A stretch of DNA of 64,000 nucleotides from Guyparkeria sp. WRN-7 (GCF_001641825.1 NZ_LRFH01000004.1:222964-286963), one strand, 5' to 3'; shown: positions 46,695-58,741, counted from the first letter of the stretch. The notes: generated by a model from the letters alone, not told the origin. Numbers and translations: made by a program.

Positions 46695-47342
46695 TCAGTC
46701 GGCCACACCGTACTCCTTCCGGTAAGCGGCCATCGCCTCGGCCGAGCCGGCCAGACTGGCATCGTTGGCGCAGAACTCGATCAGGCCGTCGAGGTTGGCG
46801 ATCGCCACCACGTCCAGGTCGTGATCACGCTTGAGCTCGCCGATCGCCGAGAGCTCCCCCTGCCCCCGCTCCTGGCGGTCCATCATCACGGCCACGCCCA
46901 CGGCCGTCGCGCCGTTGGCCCGGATCAGATCCAGCGACTCGCGGATAGCCGTACCGGCAGTGATCACGTCGTCGATGATCAGCACGCGGCCGGACAGCGG
47001 CGCACCGACCAGGTTGCCGCCCTCGCCGTGATCCTTGGCCTCCTTGCGGTTGAAACACCACGGCACCGGCTCGCCCGTGCGCTCGGCCAGGGCGATCGCG
47101 GTGGCTGCCGCCAGCGGAATGCCCTTGTAGGCCGGGCCGAACAGCACGTCGAACTCGACCCCGGCATCCAGAATCGCATCGGCATAGAAGCTGCCCAGCG
47201 CGGCCAGTGCCTGACCGTCGGCGAACGAACCGGCATTGAAGAAATAGGGGCTGACACGCCCGGACTTGAGCGTGAACTCGCCGAAACGGAGCGCCTCATG
47301 CTCGACGGCGAACTGGACGAAAGCCTGACGGAAATCCTGCAC
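46695..47342 (-). CDS. pyrE: Orotate phosphoribosyltransferase
   Basis: Converts orotate and PRPP to OMP in pyrimidine synthesis. The 215-residue protein has [16 protein letters not shown] (about residues 22-37), [11 protein letters not shown] and the PRPP motif [16 protein letters not shown] (about residues 120-135). The start is GTG 47342, with GAGGAAG 8 nt upstream, giving a length close to the 213 residues of E. coli PyrE. Ends next to the rpsT terminator. Confidence 0.94.
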   Translation of the reverse strand: MQDFRQAFVQFAVEHEALRFGEFTLKSGRVSPYFFNAGSFADGQALAALGSFYADAILDAGVEFDVLFGPAYKGIPLAAATAIALAERTGEPVPWCFNRKEAKDHGEGGNLVGAPLSGRVLIIDDVITAGTAIRESLDLIRANGATAVGVAVMMDRQERGQGELSAIGELKRDHDLDVVAIANLDGLIEFCANDASLAGSAEAMAAYRKEYGVAD

Positions 47343-47407
47343 GGCTCGATCTTCCTCGTGATGCGAAATAATGGATTGCGAACGGACGCCGGAAGCGTGT
47401 AGCGCCC

Positions 47408-48394
47408 CTAGTACTTGGCCAGCCAGATCAACCCGGCCAGCACCAGCAGCGACACGCCCCAGAAGGCGAACGACCAGCGCACCGACCGGCGGGCGCGGGT
47501 CTTCTCCGGCCAATGCCGCGGCGTGATGCCCTTGAGCACGAACACCAGCTTGGCCGAGAGGTTGATCGCCGCGATATTGATGGCGAGCATCAGCCCGGCG
47601 GCAATGGCATTGTCCCATTGCGCCCAGCCGACGAACAGCCCAAGCGCCGTGGCCGGTGGCATCAGCGCCACGGCGACCATCACCCCGACCAACCCCGCGG
47701 CGGCCCCGGACGTCAGCGACAGCACGGCCGCCGCACCCGAGGCCAGCGCCAGGATCATCGCGGGGTAGCTGACGTTGGTGCGGTCGAGCAGCTGACTGTT
47801 GCTGACCGGATCGAGCAACAATCCCATCAGCAACGCCAGCCCGATCGACAGGCTGAGTCCCGCACCGTTCGCGGCAACCGCCCGACGGGACAGGTCGGTA
47901 TCCCCCAGCGTGGTGCCCAGCGCCAGTGCCAGGTTGGGCCCCAGCAACGGGGCGATCACCATCGCGCCGATCACCACCGCGGCACTGTCCTCGAACATCC
48001 CCATGGCCGCCACCACCGCGGACAGGCCACAGAGCAGCAGGTAGGTCGAGGTGATGCTGCCGCCACCGGCCACTTCCGCATAGAGTTCCTCGCGCGACCG
48101 GGCCGCGGTGCGCTGGCGCGCCTCCTCCTCGCCCTCTTCGTCCTGCGCTGCCGGCAGCGTTGCCTGAACGCCGCGGATCATGATGCGCGCATGCTCGCAG
48201 CGATCGAGGATGCCCTGCAGGTCGTCGAGCACCTCCTGCTGGCCCTCGGGACGGACCACCAGCTCCGTGGAGAAGCGCTCGTCCTCGAACGAGGAGGTGC
48301 GCCACCAGTCGACGACGTCATGCGAGTCGGCGATGCGACCGATGGCCGCCTTCTCGCTGGCCGGCGCGACGATTTCGATGATCTTGAGGGCCAA
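47408..48394 (-). CDS. DUF389-family integral membrane protein
   Basis: A 328-residue protein with a soluble N-terminal domain (about residues 1-105, [13 protein letters not shown]) and a membrane domain of five to seven helices (about 115-320) with the family motifs [20 protein letters not shown] and [14 protein letters not shown]389 proteins are widespread and of unknown function; the Gly/Pro-rich helices suggest transport. The start is probably TTG 48394, with AAGGA 7 nt upstream; a further in-frame TTG lies at 48424. It sits between the clpB terminator and pyrE. Confidence 0.82.
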   Translation of the reverse strand: MALKIIEIVAPASEKAAIGRIADSHDVVDWWRTSSFEDERFSTELVVRPEGQQEVLDDLQGILDRCEHARIMIRGVQATLPAAQDEEGEEEARQRTAARSREELYAEVAGGGSITSTYLLLCGLSAVVAAMGMFEDSAAVVIGAMVIAPLLGPNLALALGTTLGDTDLSRRAVAANGAGLSLSIGLALLMGLLLDPVSNSQLLDRTNVSYPAMILALASGAAAVLSLTSGAAAGLVGVMVAVALMPPATALGLFVGWAQWDNAIAAGLMLAINIAAINLSAKLVFVLKGITPRHWPEKTRARRSVRWSFAFWGVSLLVLAGLIWLAKY

Positions 48395-48434
48395 ACGGGA
48401 TTCCTTGCGTCGTTGAGCCGCCAAACCTTAACCG

Positions 48435-48465
48435 AAAAAGGCCACCGGCGTCGCCACCGGTGGCC
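48435..48465 (-). terminator. Intrinsic terminator of clpB
   Basis: Nine-pair stem GGCCACCGG/CCGGTGGCC followed on the minus strand by five T (48439-48435), about 40 nt past the clpB stop. Confidence 0.87.
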
Positions 48466-48502
48466 CTGAAAGCCTCATCGACCAGGGAACGACCGTGGGC
48501 AA

Positions 48503-51097
<2,595 letters not shown>

Positions 51098-51140
51098 TGA
51101 AAGCACCTCGTATGCCGTCGGAATTCGTTTAACTGCCTAG

Positions 51141-51170
51141 GAATGTAGGCACGGCACCGGTGGATTCAAG
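51141..51170 (-). promoter_or_regulatory. Candidate heat-shock (RpoH-type) promoter of clpB
   Basis: Minus strand CTTGAA (51170-51165) is a perfect -35 for sigma-32; 16 nt further on CTACATTC (51148-51141) is a partial match to its -10, CCCCATNT. It ends about 45 nt before the start codon. Confidence 0.5.
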
Positions 51171-51210
51171 GGGCGGCCGGCCGCCAAAGACGAGCGGAGC
51201 CGCTGCGGGC

Positions 51211-52044
51211 CTAGCCGACGGCCATCGACTCCTCACTCTCCGGCTCGTCGAACTCGCGGACAAAGGCGTCGACCTCGCTGACCCGAACACCATCCCACTC
51301 GATCACCCCCAACCGGCCACGGGCATCCTCGACCAGGGCACTGCAGCCCTCCACCCAGTCGCCACTGTTGGCATAGGTGATCCCGTCGGCCTGACGCAGG
51401 TTGGCGTGATGGATGTGGCCGCAGACGATCACGTCCACACCCCGCCGCCGCGCATGCGCCAGGGCCGCCTCCTCGAAACGAGTCACGTGGGCCATCGCGC
51501 CGGGAATGCGCGTCTTGACGGCACGCAGCAGCGCGCCATGCCACTCCCGGCCACCGAGCCGACGACCCAGGCGACGGCCGAGACGATCGAGACGCAACAG
51601 GCACTCGTAGCCAATATCACCCAGCCAGCGTGCCGGCAGCGAGGGGGCGATATCGGCATCGAATTCGTCGCCGTGCAGCACCAGCGCCTCGCGCCCATCC
51701 GCCAGGGACAGACGCAGTTCGCGATGCAGCGAGACCCCGGCAAACGCCTGGCCCACCATGGCGCGAAAGCAGTCGTCGTGATTGCCGGGCACGTAGACCA
51801 CCCGCGTACCGGCCTCGACCAGCCGACCGAGCTGCCGGAACAAATCGCTCTTGGCCGGCGACCAGCGCCAACGACGGCGCTGCATCTGCCACACGTCGAG
51901 CAGATCGCCGTTGAGAATCAGGGTCTCGCAGCGGATCGCGCCGAGAAAACCGAGCAACCGTTCGGGGCGGGCATCGGGCGTCCCGAGATGGACGTCCGAG
52001 ACGATAACCGTTCGATAGTGACGAGACGGGCTGACGTAATCCAT
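51211..52044 (-). CDS. Metallophosphoesterase, UDP-2,3-diacylglucosamine hydrolase (LpxH)-like
   Basis: A 277-residue calcineurin-fold phosphoesterase. Metal motifs appear in order: SDVHLG (DxH), LNGDLLDVW (GD), PGNHDD (GNH), LHGDEFD, and the C-terminal CGHIHHAN (GHxH). The larger size and the ALLRAVKTRIPG middle part place it with the UDP-diacylglucosamine pyrophosphatase-like group often found outside the lpx cluster, so a role in lipid A or in another phosphodiester cleavage are both possible. ATG 52044. It is in the same direction as clpB's neighbours but separately placed. Confidence 0.82.
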   Translation of the reverse strand: MDYVSPSRHYRTVIVSDVHLGTPDARPERLLGFLGAIRCETLILNGDLLDVWQMQRRRWRWSPAKSDLFRQLGRLVEAGTRVVYVPGNHDDCFRAMVGQAFAGVSLHRELRLSLADGREALVLHGDEFDADIAPSLPARWLGDIGYECLLRLDRLGRRLGRRLGGREWHGALLRAVKTRIPGAMAHVTRFEEAALAHARRRGVDVIVCGHIHHANLRQADGITYANSGDWVEGCSALVEDARGRLGVIEWDGVRVSEVDAFVREFDEPESEESMAVG

Positions 52045-52157
52045 CCGGGCACCTCTCCGAGCACGGTGGGAACAGGAGGACTCTCTTATCCCCCAGCCCG
52101 GTGACCGACGCATGTCAGCGGGATCACGATTTGATAACAGGCACCCGTCTGCCCGGA

Positions 52158-53024
52158 TCATGCCGACCGCTGCCTGACGCTCAGCGCGGTCACGGTCGCC
52201 AGGATCAGGAACATGCCCAGCCATTGCCCGAGCGCAAGAGCCTGCCCCAGCACGAGCAGGGCGAACAGAGAGGCAGTGACCGGCTCGACCGCGGCGACCA
52301 GCGAGACGGATACCGGGGCGGCGGTTCGCAGACCGATCACGTAAAGGAAGAACGACAGACCGGCACCGAACAGCCCCAGCAGCAGGAACAGCGGCACGTC
52401 GTCGGACAGCGGCGCGGCGGCGACCTGGTCGTGATCGACCAGCGGCGCCAGGACCAGGAGAAAGACCGCGAAGGCCACGCCCAGCACCACCACGGACGGC
52501 GCACGGCGGGTCGCATTCTGGAAACCGAACAGGAAGACCGCATAGGCGACACCGGAGAGCAGCCCGGCCACCACGCCGAACAGGGACAGCTCGTCGATCG
52601 GCCTGCCGCCGAGAAGCTGGGTCAGGAGGGCCACGCCAAGGATCACCGCGGCGATCGCGATCACCAGGGCCGGCGTCAGCCGCGCCGCACCGATCGCAAG
52701 CAGCACCAGGTAGACGTAAATCGGCTCCATGTACATCAACGTCACGGCCACCGCGACGTTGGCGTGGGAGATGCTGAGGAAGTAGAAGACGAAATTGCCC
52801 GCCACGCCGAGGCCGGCCAGCGCAGACCAGCCGAGGGTGGTGCGATCGGGGAGACGGATGCGGTTCGAGCGGGCCAGCCACCAGACGGCGAAGCAGGCAA
52901 AACCGATCGCGCCGCGGTAGAAGGAGACCACCAGCGGGTCCCAGCCCCGCTCCATGAGCATGGCAGCAATGCCGCCGGACACGCCCCAGAGAAAGGCGGC
53001 GAGGATGACCAGCACGATGCCCAT
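52158..53024 (-). CDS. EamA/DMT-family transporter
   Basis: A 288-residue inner-membrane protein of ten helices made of two EamA repeats (about residues 1-135 and 145-280). The first begins ILAAFLWGVSGGIAAM, the second ends PVTASLFALLVLGQAL, both typical for drug/metabolite exporters such as RhaT/YdcZ relatives. The substrate cannot be predicted; amino acid or metabolite export is common. ATG 53024 has GGGAGG 9 nt upstream, which decides against a longer in-frame start at 53081. Confidence 0.87.
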   Translation of the reverse strand: MGIVLVILAAFLWGVSGGIAAMLMERGWDPLVVSFYRGAIGFACFAVWWLARSNRIRLPDRTTLGWSALAGLGVAGNFVFYFLSISHANVAVAVTLMYMEPIYVYLVLLAIGAARLTPALVIAIAAVILGVALLTQLLGGRPIDELSLFGVVAGLLSGVAYAVFLFGFQNATRRAPSVVVLGVAFAVFLLVLAPLVDHDQVAAAPLSDDVPLFLLLGLFGAGLSFFLYVIGLRTAAPVSVSLVAAVEPVTASLFALLVLGQALALGQWLGMFLILATVTALSVRQRSA

Positions 53025-53147
53025 AGGCACACCTCCCCGTGACGCGATGGACGTCGCCACTGGCAGACGCACGAACCGCAAGTGGAGAGGCTCGCACTCC
53101 AGGGAAGATAGCAGGGGCAGGCCCGGAACGCGTTCCGGGTCAGCAGG

Positions 53148-53645
53148 TTATCGCTCGCGCAGGTCCGCGTGACGGCTGACCAGCCGGTCGAGGAACAGGA
53201 TGCCGTCGAGGTGATCGATCTCGTGCTGGGCAATGCGGGCCTCGAAGCCCTTCATCTTGAAGGTCACGGTGCGGCCCTCGACGTCCTGGGCAGTGAGCTC
53301 GATGGTCTCGGCACGAATCACCTTGCCGGTGTAGTCGGGAATCGACAGGCAGCCTTCGCGACCGACGGCAAAGCCCTTCCAGTTGGTGATCGCGGGATTG
53401 ATCAGCACCAGCGGGCCGTGGTTGTCCACCGGGCGCTTGGCACGCGTCGCATCGACCAGGCAGAGACGCTGCATGCGCCCGACCTGCGGCGCGGCGATAC
53501 CGACCGCCGACGGCCCCTGGTCCGCGGTGTACTGCAGGTGTTCGGCGAATTCGCGCAGCTCCGGGTCGAACTGCTCGACCGGTTCGCACTCGGTCTTCAG
53601 GCGCTCGTCCGGGTAGGTGAGAATCGGCAGCGGCTCCACACTCAC
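53148..53645 (-). CDS. def: Peptide deformylase
   Basis: Iron/zinc enzyme removing the N-formyl group from new proteins. The 165-residue product has motif 1 GIAAPQVG (about residue 49), motif 2 EGCLSIP with the Cys ligand (about residue 92) and motif 3 QHEIDHLDG (about residue 134) with the HExxH pair. The start GTG 53645 overlaps the GcvR-like stop (GTGA). Not adjacent to fmt, so it may be a second deformylase or simply a separated gene. Confidence 0.92.
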   Translation of the reverse strand: MSVEPLPILTYPDERLKTECEPVEQFDPELREFAEHLQYTADQGPSAVGIAAPQVGRMQRLCLVDATRAKRPVDNHGPLVLINPAITNWKGFAVGREGCLSIPDYTGKVIRAETIELTAQDVEGRTVTFKMKGFEARIAQHEIDHLDGILFLDRLVSRHADLRER

Positions 53646-54166
53646 CCCCGCATCGTCTGCAGCGGGGTAACCCGCACGGTCAGCCCCTGATCGGCAAGTT
53701 GCGCCACGCACTGCTCGATCGGCTCGATGCCATCGGTGGTCTCGCCGTCGATCTGCATGATGTAGATCGGCTTGTCGGCCGAGCCGCCCACGTCGGAGCG
53801 CAGGTCGAGGATGTTCATGCCTGCCTCGAGCAGCGCGGCGGTGACGTCGGCGACGATGCCGCTGCGATCGGCACTGTGGACGATCACGGAGACATCCGGC
53901 TCGCGGTGCTGGTGCAGGGCCGCGTCGATCTCGTCGACGTGCAGCTTCAGCCCGAAGTCGGCCCGGGTCGATTCGAGCAGGCCGGCGACCTCGTCGGTCG
54001 TGCCGGCACCACGCACCATCATCATGATGGCGAACTGGTTGCCGAGGCGCATCATGGCCGTCTCGCCCAGTTCGGCGCCCACACCGAACAGCACGCGGGT
54101 GACCTGGGCGACGATGCCGGGCCGATCCGCCCCGACCAGGGTCAGCAGAAGCCAGGGTTTTGTCAT
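53642..54166 (-). CDS. Double-ACT-domain regulator, GcvR-like
   Basis: A 174-residue protein with two ACT domains (about residues 5-85 and 90-170): LTLVGADRPGIVAQVTRVL and VIVHSADRSGIVADVTAAL are the paired starts. This resembles GcvR, which in E. coli represses the glycine cleavage operon through GcvA; without gcvA nearby the target is open. ATG 54166 is preceded by AGAGGA. Its stop overlaps def; it lies 17 nt after pgeF, so rluD-pgeF-gcvR-def is probably one operon. Confidence 0.82.
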   Translation of the reverse strand: MTKPWLLLTLVGADRPGIVAQVTRVLFGVGAELGETAMMRLGNQFAIMMMVRGAGTTDEVAGLLESTRADFGLKLHVDEIDAALHQHREPDVSVIVHSADRSGIVADVTAALLEAGMNILDLRSDVGGSADKPIYIMQIDGETTDGIEPIEQCVAQLADQGLTVRVTPLQTMRG

Positions 54167-54182
54167 CTCGGAAATCCTCTCG

Positions 54183-54956
54183 TCAGTCTTTCTCGCGCCA
54201 GACCAGGGTGGCCATGCGGCCGGTCTCGCCCTGGTCTCGGCGATAGGAATAGAACAGGTCGTCCTGGGCGAAGGTGTCGCGCTCCCCGCCAAAGACCCGC
54301 GTGATCCCCTGGCGGCGCAGGCGCGCCCGGGCCAGGGCGAACAGATCCGCGTGATACTTGCCCGGGTCGGCGGCGGTGCGGAAGGCCGAGGCGTCCGCCG
54401 GATGCTCGCGCATGAACGCCTCGCGCACCTCCTCGCCGACCTCAAAGTGGGCCGGGCCGATCGCCGGGCCCAGCCAGGCCATCAGCTCGTCGCCGGCCAC
54501 CGAAAAGCGGTCGACCGTCCGTTCGATCACGCCGGACGCAAGCCCCCGCCAACCGGCATGGGCGACGGCCACCTCGCGGCCGTCGTGACTGGCCAGCGTG
54601 ACCGACAGGCAGTCGGCCGTCAGTACCGCCAGCACTTCGCCCGGCTGGTCGGTATAGGCCGCGTCGCCCTCCGGCGAATCAGTCGGCACGTCGGGGCCCA
54701 CCACGGTGGTGCCATGAACCTGATTCAGCCAGCGGGGCGCTTCCGGCAGGTCGAGCATGGCCGCCAGCTCGTCGCGGTTGGCTGCGACGGCCTGCGGATC
54801 ATCACCGACGTGCCGGGCCAGGTTGAAGCCATCGTATGGCGGGCGGCTGTGTCCACCCAGCCGCGTGGTCACGCCGGCACGCACCCCGCCCGGCGCCGGC
54901 CAGGTGGCCTCGATGAAACGACTGCCTTCGGGGGTGTCAGTCGGGATCCGGGACAT
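54183..54956 (-). CDS. pgeF: Purine nucleoside phosphorylase / peptidoglycan editing factor (YfiH, Cu-oxidase_4)
   Basis: A 257-residue zinc protein of the YfiH/LACC1 family, shown in E. coli to remove misincorporated serine-type muropeptide precursors and in other species to act on purine nucleosides. Family motifs: THRLGG-like TTRLGGHSRPPYDGFNLARHVGD (N-terminal third), LNQVHGTTVV with a metal His, TADCLSVTL with Cys, and HAGWRGLASGV with His. ATG 54956 has GAGG 7 nt upstream and overlaps the rluD end by 20 nt. The rluD-pgeF-clpB vicinity is conserved in Gammaproteobacteria. Confidence 0.92.
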   Translation of the reverse strand: MSRIPTDTPEGSRFIEATWPAPGGVRAGVTTRLGGHSRPPYDGFNLARHVGDDPQAVAANRDELAAMLDLPEAPRWLNQVHGTTVVGPDVPTDSPEGDAAYTDQPGEVLAVLTADCLSVTLASHDGREVAVAHAGWRGLASGVIERTVDRFSVAGDELMAWLGPAIGPAHFEVGEEVREAFMREHPADASAFRTAADPGKYHADLFALARARLRRQGITRVFGGERDTFAQDDLFYSYRRDQGETGRMATLVWREKD

Positions 54957-55950
54957 AGATAACCTCGGCCTCTCCTTCGTCATGGCCGTCGCGGTAGTCA
55001 CGCAACAGCTCGATCAGTTCGTCCATATCGTCGGGCATCGGCGCCTCGAGCGAGAGCGTCTCGCCGCTCTCGGGGTGACGCAGCGTCAGGCGCCGGGCGT
55101 GCAGCGCCTGACGGCCGAAATGCCGCAACACGTCGACCAGCATGTCCTCGGCACCCGGCGGCAGCCGCGGCCGGCCGCCGTAGACCGGGTCGCCGACGAT
55201 CGGATGGCGGATATGCGCCATGTGCACGCGGATCTGGTGGGTGCGGCCGGTCTCGAGGCGCACGCGCAGCCAGGTGTGCTCGCCGAACTGCTCCACCACC
55301 CGGTAGTGACTCACCGCCGGCCGCCCCTGCGGCACGATCGCCTGGCGCTGCCGGTCGCGGGGGTGCCGCCCGATGGGCTCGTCCACGGTGCCGCCGGCAA
55401 TCACGTGGCCGACCACCACCGCATCATATTCACGCCCGATGCGCCGCTCGGCAAGATCGGCCACCAGCGCCTGGTAGGCCGCCTGCGTCTTGCCGACCAC
55501 CAGCAGTCCGCTGGTCTGCTTGTCCAGCCGGTGGACCACACCGGCACGCGGCAACAACGCGAGGTCCGGATTGTGGTGGAGCAGCGCGTTGACCAGCGTA
55601 CCATCGGGATTGCCCGCCCCGGGATGCACCACCAGGTCGACCGGCTTGTTGACCACCAGCAGGTGCTCGTCCTCGTAAACGATGTCGAGCGGGATGTCCT
55701 GCGGCTGGTCCTCGCTCTGCTGCTCGAGTTCGGCCGACAGCGACAGAGTCTCGCCACCGAGCACGGTATCGCGCGGACGCGCCTTCTTGCCGTCCAGCGT
55801 CAGTTCACCCGCCTTGATCCAGCCCTGCAGCCGATTGCGGGAAAAGTCGGGCCACAGCTGAGCCGCCACCTGGTCGAGTCGCATGCCGGCGAACTCGGTG
55901 GGAATCGGCAAGGTACGCTCTACTTCCATCAATATCGTTATATCCGCCAT
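54937..55950 (-). CDS. rluD: 23S rRNA pseudouridine synthase RluD
   Basis: Makes pseudouridines in helix 69 of 23S rRNA. The 337-residue protein has an S4-like RNA-binding domain (MRLDQVAAQLWPDFSRNRLQGWI region) and the catalytic domain with HRLDKQTSGLLVV containing the catalytic Asp (about residue 148) and RLETGRTHQIRVHM. The start is uncertain between ATG 55950 and ATG 55929; neither has a clear ribosome site. It is divergent from bamD, a conserved pairing in Gammaproteobacteria. Confidence 0.93.
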   Translation of the reverse strand: MADITILMEVERTLPIPTEFAGMRLDQVAAQLWPDFSRNRLQGWIKAGELTLDGKKARPRDTVLGGETLSLSAELEQQSEDQPQDIPLDIVYEDEHLLVVNKPVDLVVHPGAGNPDGTLVNALLHHNPDLALLPRAGVVHRLDKQTSGLLVVGKTQAAYQALVADLAERRIGREYDAVVVGHVIAGGTVDEPIGRHPRDRQRQAIVPQGRPAVSHYRVVEQFGEHTWLRVRLETGRTHQIRVHMAHIRHPIVGDPVYGGRPRLPPGAEDMLVDVLRHFGRQALHARRLTLRHPESGETLSLEAPMPDDMDELIELLRDYRDGHDEGEAEVIYVPDPD

Positions 55951-56152
55951 CGAATGGCGACGAAAGCGCATTGTGATGCGGTTCGTCGAGACATGAAAAA
56001 GACGGGTGAGGACCCGTCCGGCAACTGGTTGGTTTTTGTTAAGTGATCTGCGAAGATTAGCCGTTAACGCCCGCCCCATCAACGCGCCGCACGGCGCGGC
56101 CTGCCGGGGCAGGCGGTCACTCACCAACGGCAAGCGGCCCCACATCCAGATC

Positions 56153-56974
56153 ATGATCGAGCATCGCGACCGTCCCCGCCCGGCAACCCGCCGTTCCCTT
56201 ACCCGGCAACTCGCACGAGCGGCACTGATCGCCGGCATGGTCACCTTCGCTAGCGGCTGCTCCTGGTTCTCCAAGGGGGACGACGACCGGGTCGACCTGT
56301 CCGACCCGACCGCCTCGGCCGCCCAGCTCTACCAGGAAGCGAACGACGCGATGCAGCGGGCCGACTACGAGACGGCGATCAAGAAGTTCGAGACCCTCGA
56401 AGGTCGCTATCCCTTCGGTGCCTACACCGAGCAGGCCCAGCTGGAAGTCGCCTACGCCTACTACAAGTACGACGAACCCGACTCCGCGATCGCCGCGGCG
56501 GAGCGCTACATCCAGCTCCACCCTCGAGGTGACCATGTGGCCTACGCCCTGTATCTCAAGGGCCTGGCCAACATGAGCCGCGGCGACTCGCTGATCAACA
56601 AGATCGCCCCGCCGGACCTATCCAAGCGCGACCAGTCCGTACTCAAGGAGGCATACCGCGCCTTCTCCCGACTGGTCCAGCAGTACCCCGAAAGCCAGTA
56701 TGTCGATGACGCCAGCCGTCGCCTGATCGACGTGCGCAATGCGCTGGCCCGCCACGAGGTACAGGTCGCCCAGTACTACATGCGCCGCCAAGCCTGGCTC
56801 GCCGCCGCCAACCGTGCCCAGGCCGCCCTGGACAAGTACAACGGCTCGACCTCGACCATTCCGGCACTCGAACTGCTGATCGAGGCCTACGGCAAGCTGG
56901 GGCTGGAAAAGGAGAAGGCGGATGCCGAGCAGGTGCTCGAGGCCACCCGCGAGGCCAACGCCACGGACTCCTGA
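56153..56974 (+). CDS. bamD: Outer-membrane assembly lipoprotein BamD
   Basis: Essential lipoprotein of the BAM complex that folds beta-barrels into the outer membrane. The 273-residue protein has a lipoprotein signal with lipobox FASGC (Cys about residue 36) and five TPR-like repeats including FETLEGRYPFGAYTEQAQLE, YIQLHPRGDHVAYALYLKGLA and the YYMRRQAWLAAANRAQ segment typical of BamD. ATG 56153; a long in-frame upstream extension lacks conservation. It is followed by a terminator. Confidence 0.95.
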   Translation: MIEHRDRPRPATRRSLTRQLARAALIAGMVTFASGCSWFSKGDDDRVDLSDPTASAAQLYQEANDAMQRADYETAIKKFETLEGRYPFGAYTEQAQLEVAYAYYKYDEPDSAIAAAERYIQLHPRGDHVAYALYLKGLANMSRGDSLINKIAPPDLSKRDQSVLKEAYRAFSRLVQQYPESQYVDDASRRLIDVRNALARHEVQVAQYYMRRQAWLAAANRAQAALDKYNGSTSTIPALELLIEAYGKLGLEKEKADAEQVLEATREANATDS

Positions 56975-57007
56975 CTCGGCAAATCAAGGCGGGATCGAGA
57001 AAAGAAC

Positions 57008-57041
57008 GGGTCGACGGCACTGCTGTCGGCCCTTTCTTTTT
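57008..57041 (+). terminator. Intrinsic terminator of bamD
   Basis: Eight-pair stem GGGTCGAC/GTCGGCCC (one T-G pair) with a 9-nt loop, followed by a T-rich run TTTCTTTTT. The next 210 nt up to the Sel1 protein gene show nothing I can name. Confidence 0.8.
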
Positions 57042-57257
57042 GTGCACACCAGGCCCCCACAGCAACGGCGTCCAAGGTCCCCGGCCGGGGATCGCAACAC
57101 TGCTGTTCAGGCACAGCCCCTCGCAGCGTCACGCCAACCCTGCTGCTACGCTCGAACCGTAGCGGTCGCCGCCTGACCGTCAGACAGGCAGCGAACGCTC
57201 CCTCCTTCCCAGCACCCTGATGTTGCGGACACGAACACGCCGACAGGAGGCATGACC

Positions 57258-58517
57258 GTGATCTTCAAGACAGTCGCACTCAGCCTGATCCTCTTCGGCT
57301 CCATCGGGCCTGCCAGCGCCGGTTACAACGAGGCGATGCAGCACTTCGAGCAGCAGAGGTACCAGCAGGCCCTGCAGGAATTCCGGGAGGCCGCCAGAAG
57401 CGACGATTCGTATGCCCAATACATGCTGGGCCGCCTGTATGAGGCCGGCAACGGCACCACCCAGGACTTTGTCCAGGCCCACCAGTGGTACAACCTGGCC
57501 GCGGCCCGCGGTCACCGCCACGCCGCGGAGGCGCGCGATGCGCTGGCCGAGCGCATGACATCCTCCCAGGTCGCCAGGGCGCAGCAGGCGGCGCGGGACT
57601 GGCAATCGAACCAGGGCACCGGGGCATCACAGCCTGACGTCCATTCCCTGTCCGATCAGGAAGTCGTGGCCGGGACTCAGCGCGAACTCAATCGGCTCGG
57701 CTACGATGCCGGCCCGACGGACGGCATCATGGGACATCAGACCCGCGATGCCATCTATGAGTACCAGGCCGACATGGGCATGGCCCAGAATGGTCGCCCT
57801 TCCGCCGACCTGCTCAAACGCTTGCGCGAAACCAAGGAGGAGGAAGTTGCCTCAGCCTCGCCCCGAGTCACGCTTCGGGACGATTTCAGCGACGGCGATT
57901 TCCGTCGCAACCCACCCTGGACGGTGCTCAGCGGTGACTTCGAGGTCGATCAGAACGGATTGCGCAGCATCGTGGAGGCCGACCGCCGGTCCCGCGACCT
58001 CAACTCCGACAACCCGGGGGACATCGGTCTGGCCGTGCTGGGCATGATCCTCGATCAGCAGACGAATACCCGGCAAGAAGCGGCACCCAGACCTGTCGAG
58101 CCGGCACAGATCTTCGTCAACGCGCCGGTCGATAATGCGTTCCAGATGGAACTGGAGCTCGCCTCCCGCCAGCGTTCTGGCAGCGTCTCGCTGGGACTCT
58201 TCCAGGGAAACCGCCCGGACGGCACCGGCTATCGCCTGGTGTACTCGGCCGACTCGCAGCCGGCACTCACCCTGGTCAGGCTGATCTCCGGAAACGCCGA
58301 GGTCGTCGCCCGCCACGACGGCAGGCTCGACCTGGAAGACGGGCGGTTCCATCGCATCGCCTGGAGCCGCGACGAGAACGGACGCATGCAGGTCCACGTG
58401 GACAACCGGCACCTGCTGAGCGCGCGGGACACCGGGCTACGCGACCCCTTCCAGGGCTTCGTGATGACAAATCACGGCGGCGACTACACCCTGGGCCGGG
58501 TCAGGCTCGAGGAGTAA
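57258..58517 (+). CDS. Exported Sel1-repeat / peptidoglycan-binding protein with C-terminal LamG-like region
   Basis: A roughly 419-residue secreted protein in three parts: signal peptide (about residues 1-20, ending GPASAG), Sel1-type repeats (about 25-100, YAQYMLGRLYEAG and AHQWYNLAAARGH), and a peptidoglycan-binding module (about 135-190, TQRELNRLGYDAGPTDGIMGHQTRDAI). The last 215 residues look like a beta-sandwich of concanavalin/LamG type (DDFSDGDFRRNPPWTVLSGDF). No enzymatic motif is seen. A GGAGG stops 1 nt before ATG 57252 but 7 nt before GTG 57258, so GTG is the likelier start. Function unknown; cell-wall-linked. Confidence 0.75.
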   Translation: MIFKTVALSLILFGSIGPASAGYNEAMQHFEQQRYQQALQEFREAARSDDSYAQYMLGRLYEAGNGTTQDFVQAHQWYNLAAARGHRHAAEARDALAERMTSSQVARAQQAARDWQSNQGTGASQPDVHSLSDQEVVAGTQRELNRLGYDAGPTDGIMGHQTRDAIYEYQADMGMAQNGRPSADLLKRLRETKEEEVASASPRVTLRDDFSDGDFRRNPPWTVLSGDFEVDQNGLRSIVEADRRSRDLNSDNPGDIGLAVLGMILDQQTNTRQEAAPRPVEPAQIFVNAPVDNAFQMELELASRQRSGSVSLGLFQGNRPDGTGYRLVYSADSQPALTLVRLISGNAEVVARHDGRLDLEDGRFHRIAWSRDENGRMQVHVDNRHLLSARDTGLRDPFQGFVMTNHGGDYTLGRVRLEE

Positions 58518-58677
58518 GCGCCGTCAGCAGGCCTGCGGTCAAGACCCACCTTGAGCCACACGCGGCACCAGGCGACACCCCGCCTGCCGGGTAGCGCGCT
58601 GCCGCGATGACCAACGTCGCCCTATGGTGACGGCGGCGCGACCCAGGCAAGCCTCTGCAGGAAACGGCAGACAAAAC

Positions 58678-58705
58678 AAAAGCCCCGCACGATGGCGGGG
58701 CTTTT
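58678..58705 (-). terminator. Intrinsic terminator of rplM-rpsI
   Basis: Seven-pair stem GCCCCGC/GCGGGGC with a 6-nt loop, followed on the minus strand by TTTTGTTTTGT, about 40 nt past the rpsI stop. The stretch 58518-58677 holds nothing else that I can identify. Confidence 0.85.
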
Positions 58706-58741
58706 CGTTGCGACCGGCCGAAGCCGGTGGCGAGGTTCGGA

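Noticed and set aside
46695..48305. A 536-codon frame joining pyrE with sequence upstream as a fusion protein
   Set aside because: The upstream part is an out-of-frame shadow of the DUF389 gene. PyrE starts at GTG 47342 with its own ribosome site and normal length.
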